Below, piece by piece: positions 62,001-64,000 of a stretch of 64,000 bases of DNA. The position numbers and the translations under genes are program-made. Below the pieces are notes generated by a model. It did no database searches. It saw only the letters and a program-made list of their open reading frames with translations, and had not been told where the DNA came from. Position 1 is the stretch's first letter. Each line of letters begins with the position of its first letter. Source of the stretch: Paramacrobiotus metropolitanus (Eukaryota > Tardigrada > Eutardigrada > Parachela > Macrobiotidae); the NCBI RefSeq assembly GCF_019649055.1, contig NW_026570240.1, positions 930,001 to 994,000 of the forward strand, in the 5' to 3' direction.

Positions 62001-64000
62001 ACGTTCGCATCGGCGAATTCGAGAAGTCTATTTCTGTAGACCTGAACTTAGGCGTGAAACTGCGGTGTATGGCTGAGCAAGCCGGTGGGGAAATCGTGTG
62101 GACCCGCGAAGATGGCTTCCCGCTACCCCAAAACGTTCAGGTCGAAGGGAATGTACTCATCCTCCGCTCAGTAGATCTGGAAAGCTCCGGTCGATACGGT
62201 TGCCACATTCGTGGTGACCTTCATCGCAAAGGGGTTTTGAAATCTTTTCCCATCGAACTGGTAGGTAACCGCAGCAGAAGGCGGGTATATCAGCTGTTGT
62301 ATGGTTACGCGGTTAAACGTTTTTATCAGGTGGCGATGGAGGCCAAAATGGCGGAGGTTCCATTCGAACCATGCTGGGCGAAGCGGAGAAATCCGTGGCT
62401 GTCGCCAGAGGTAATTCAATTGAACTATCCTGCAATGGCGCCCGCCCGGGGCAATCGGTAGAATGGATCCGCGAAGACGGGGAGAATATTCCTCGTTATA
62501 TTCAACTACGCAATGGAAATATGTTGATTACGTCGGTGGATGTGAGATCTGCTGGGCGTTACATCTGCCGAATTCGAGGTCACCCAAGTTCCTCTGCACG
62601 CTCATCTGTTCATGTCATTGCTCATCTGGGTAGGTTTACAGTTACACGCAGCCGGGAATGCAAATGATTCACTTAAGTGATCACTGAGTAATGAATATCG
62701 CATTATATTATGCAGATGGAGGAACTATCCATTCATACCCCGGTCAAGATGATAATTTTGTCTCGCTGAAACGAGGAAGCGAGTTGCGAATTCAATGTTT
62801 CCCAGCCGGCAACAATGAACGCACGGAATGGAGCCGAGAGAACGGTGGCCCACTGCCACCAAACGTCCGCGTGGAAGGCGACAATCTGGTGATCAGAGGA
62901 AGCAATCTAGGCAATGGTGGCCGCTATATCTGCAAGAGCAAAAATCTACAGGCACTCGTAGAGATTATTCCCAATATTGGTACGATTGTATAACGTTTTA
63001 TTACATTTGTATTTTGTATATTCGCATCGCGCAGTAATGGCTATATATCTGTGCGGATAAGCATTCCTTGATCTTTAGCTTCCGGGGATTCCGAGTACGG
63101 CGAAGGCGGCTCAGAACAGGGAGGTGAAGGAGAAGGCGGCCGTGACGGCGGACAAGGAAGTGGATCGGTAACGATCCGCACCAGCGAGGGCGACAAGACG
63201 ATCGCCATTCCCCGCAATGGACAAGCGACACTGACTTGCCAAGTTGACGGTGCCGGTGAGGTCGAATGGGTGCGCGAAGATGGGCAACCGCTGCCGTCTC
63301 AAGCTCGGTTGGAAGGAAATGTCCTGACTATTCCCAACGTCGATGTACGAAGCGGCGGCCGATATATCTGCCGCGGACGAGGATCGTCGCAGTCTTCGGT
63401 TGTCGAAGTTGTTGTCTACCCGCGTAAGTTTTATCACATTTTACCCGATGTTTCCGGTTTAAATTCAGCCTTCAGTGAAGCGTTACATATACTGATAAAT
63501 CCATCATGATTTCTAGCGAACACTCTTACCCTTAATTAAAGGTCACTTTTTAGACAGTTTTTTAGACAGTCAAAATTAATAAGGGTAGAATCCAGTATGT
63601 AAAGCTGACAAAACCACATTTAAATTTTCAGCTTCGGTACCCGGCTATTCGAAATTCATTGGCGTACAAGTCGTACCACACCGTACAGTTATCGGAGAAG
63701 ACGAACAACTTACGCTGGAATGCATCACGACCAGACCGAACGCGATTGTCGAGTGGACCAGAGCGGAATTCGAGATTCCCGAAGAAGCCACGATCGAAGA
63801 TCATCGCCTGCTCCTTAACCCCACAAAAGAAACCAGCGGCGGATTTTACATCTGCCGAGCGATTGGTTCGCCGCGTGGCTCGCAGAATTTCGGACAGGTC
63901 TCCATTCGAAAGAAGAGGGCCTGTAAGTATCACGAATCTACGGTTTGAATAAGTTTGTTTCAAAAAGCAGCATTTTAGCCGAGGATGACACTGTGCAAGT
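56034..64000 (+). CDS. HSPG2-like: Perlecan-like basement-membrane proteoglycan, 5' part (runs off window)
   Basis: Secreted matrix proteoglycan, incomplete at the right edge. Exon 1 (56034-56111) is a signal peptide (ILWCLLVTCNVFLLIHVPAR). After a 2.3-kb intron, 58398-58728 encodes an acidic leader with an EGSGNF site suited to a glycosaminoglycan chain. Exons from 59137 and about 59430 form a SEA domain. One LDLa domain follows at about 59700-59835 (CVDYAKICDGNKDCTDGSDE). Nine complete Ig domains lie near 60032-60315, 60585-60870, 60870-61170, 61600-61870, 62000-62262, 62370-62625, 62740-62980, 63170-63422 and 63650-63923, and a tenth begins at 63979. A threonine-rich mucin-like spacer (61431-61570) precedes the fourth. 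Gly/Glu/Ser/Asp linkers precede several of the later ones. SEA-LDLa-Ig is the order of the perlecan N-terminus, but four or more LDLa repeats are usual there. Splices are in phase. Confidence 0.82.
56112..58397 (+). other. First intron of the perlecan-like gene
   Basis: Donor GTAAGT at 56112, acceptor TTTTCAG ending 58397. At 2.3 kb it is the largest intron in the window. No alternative exon is evident. The first-intron position right after the signal peptide makes it a likely place for enhancers, but no specific site was identified. Confidence 0.6.
59608..59656. repeat. Three copies of a 13-bp repeat next to a splice donor
   Basis: The word gtctagagaagtt occurs at 59608-59620, 59631-59643 and 59644-59656, in the intron after the second SEA exon and starting only 13 nt past the donor. 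Confidence 0.8.
61227..61316. repeat. 16-bp perfect inverted repeat in a perlecan-like intron
   Basis: The arm ggactgcaatttggag at 61227-61242 is repeated in exact reverse complement at 61301-61316, with 58 nt between. It lies in the intron between the third Ig domain and the Thr-rich exon. It may be a small MITE or foldback sequence, though no convincing target duplication was seen. Confidence 0.75.

Overview
This is a eukaryotic, metazoan window. The genes are split by GT-AG introns, many only 50-80 nt long and a few of 0.4-2.3 kb. Coding exons assemble in phase, and intergenic DNA is AT-rich and short. The gene set (lysyl hydroxylase, Diaphanous formin, NKRF, P5B ATPase, AP-3 beta, UBE2J2, NECAP, SLC35F6, RER1, PUSL1, a perlecan-like protein) is animal-specific or pan-eukaryotic. 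Compact introns and invertebrate-style divergence suggest a small-genome invertebrate, perhaps an ecdysozoan such as a tardigrade or microcrustacean. I cannot fix the species by eye. There are no bacterial operons, CRISPR arrays, rRNA or tRNA genes that I could see.

Layout: 224-379 is the last exon of a procollagen lysyl hydroxylase (+). 2325-9013 is a complete Diaphanous-type formin (+). 10368-14710 is an NKRF-type protein with XTBD, dsRBD-like, G-patch and R3H domains (+). 15844-23543 is an ATP13A2/3-type P5B ATPase in about 32 exons (+). 25210-29323 is AP-3 complex beta (+). 29.3-33.5 kb is gene-poor and carries a 678-bp non-autonomous hAT element with a perfect 8-bp target duplication, plus a possible decayed gene. 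33517-34806 is UBE2J2 (+), convergent with NECAP at 35435-36975 (-). 39366-41944 is an unrecognised single-pass membrane protein (+), convergent with SLC35F6 at 43215-45847 (-). RER1 (47242-48573, -) and PUSL1 (49250-51221, +) are divergent across about 0.68 kb. 52066-53211 is a small two-Ig-domain gene that looks like a partial copy of the start of the Ig array in the next gene. 56034-64000 is the 5' part of a perlecan-like proteoglycan (signal peptide, SEA, one LDLa, nine full Ig domains and the start of a tenth) that runs off the right edge.

Many of the genes act in the endomembrane system: AP-3 beta and NECAP in vesicle coats, RER1 and UBE2J2 at the ER/Golgi, SLC35F6 and the P5B ATPase in lysosomal or endosomal membranes. 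PLOD and perlecan act in the extracellular matrix. They are independent transcription units and I see no evidence of coordinated function. Exon joins were made by eye from splice consensus, reading phase and recalled family sequences. Starts, and one splice join each in NKRF and NECAP, are the weakest parts. No wholly new system is evident. The best candidates for novelty are the two-Ig gene, the unusual perlecan architecture and the orphan membrane protein.
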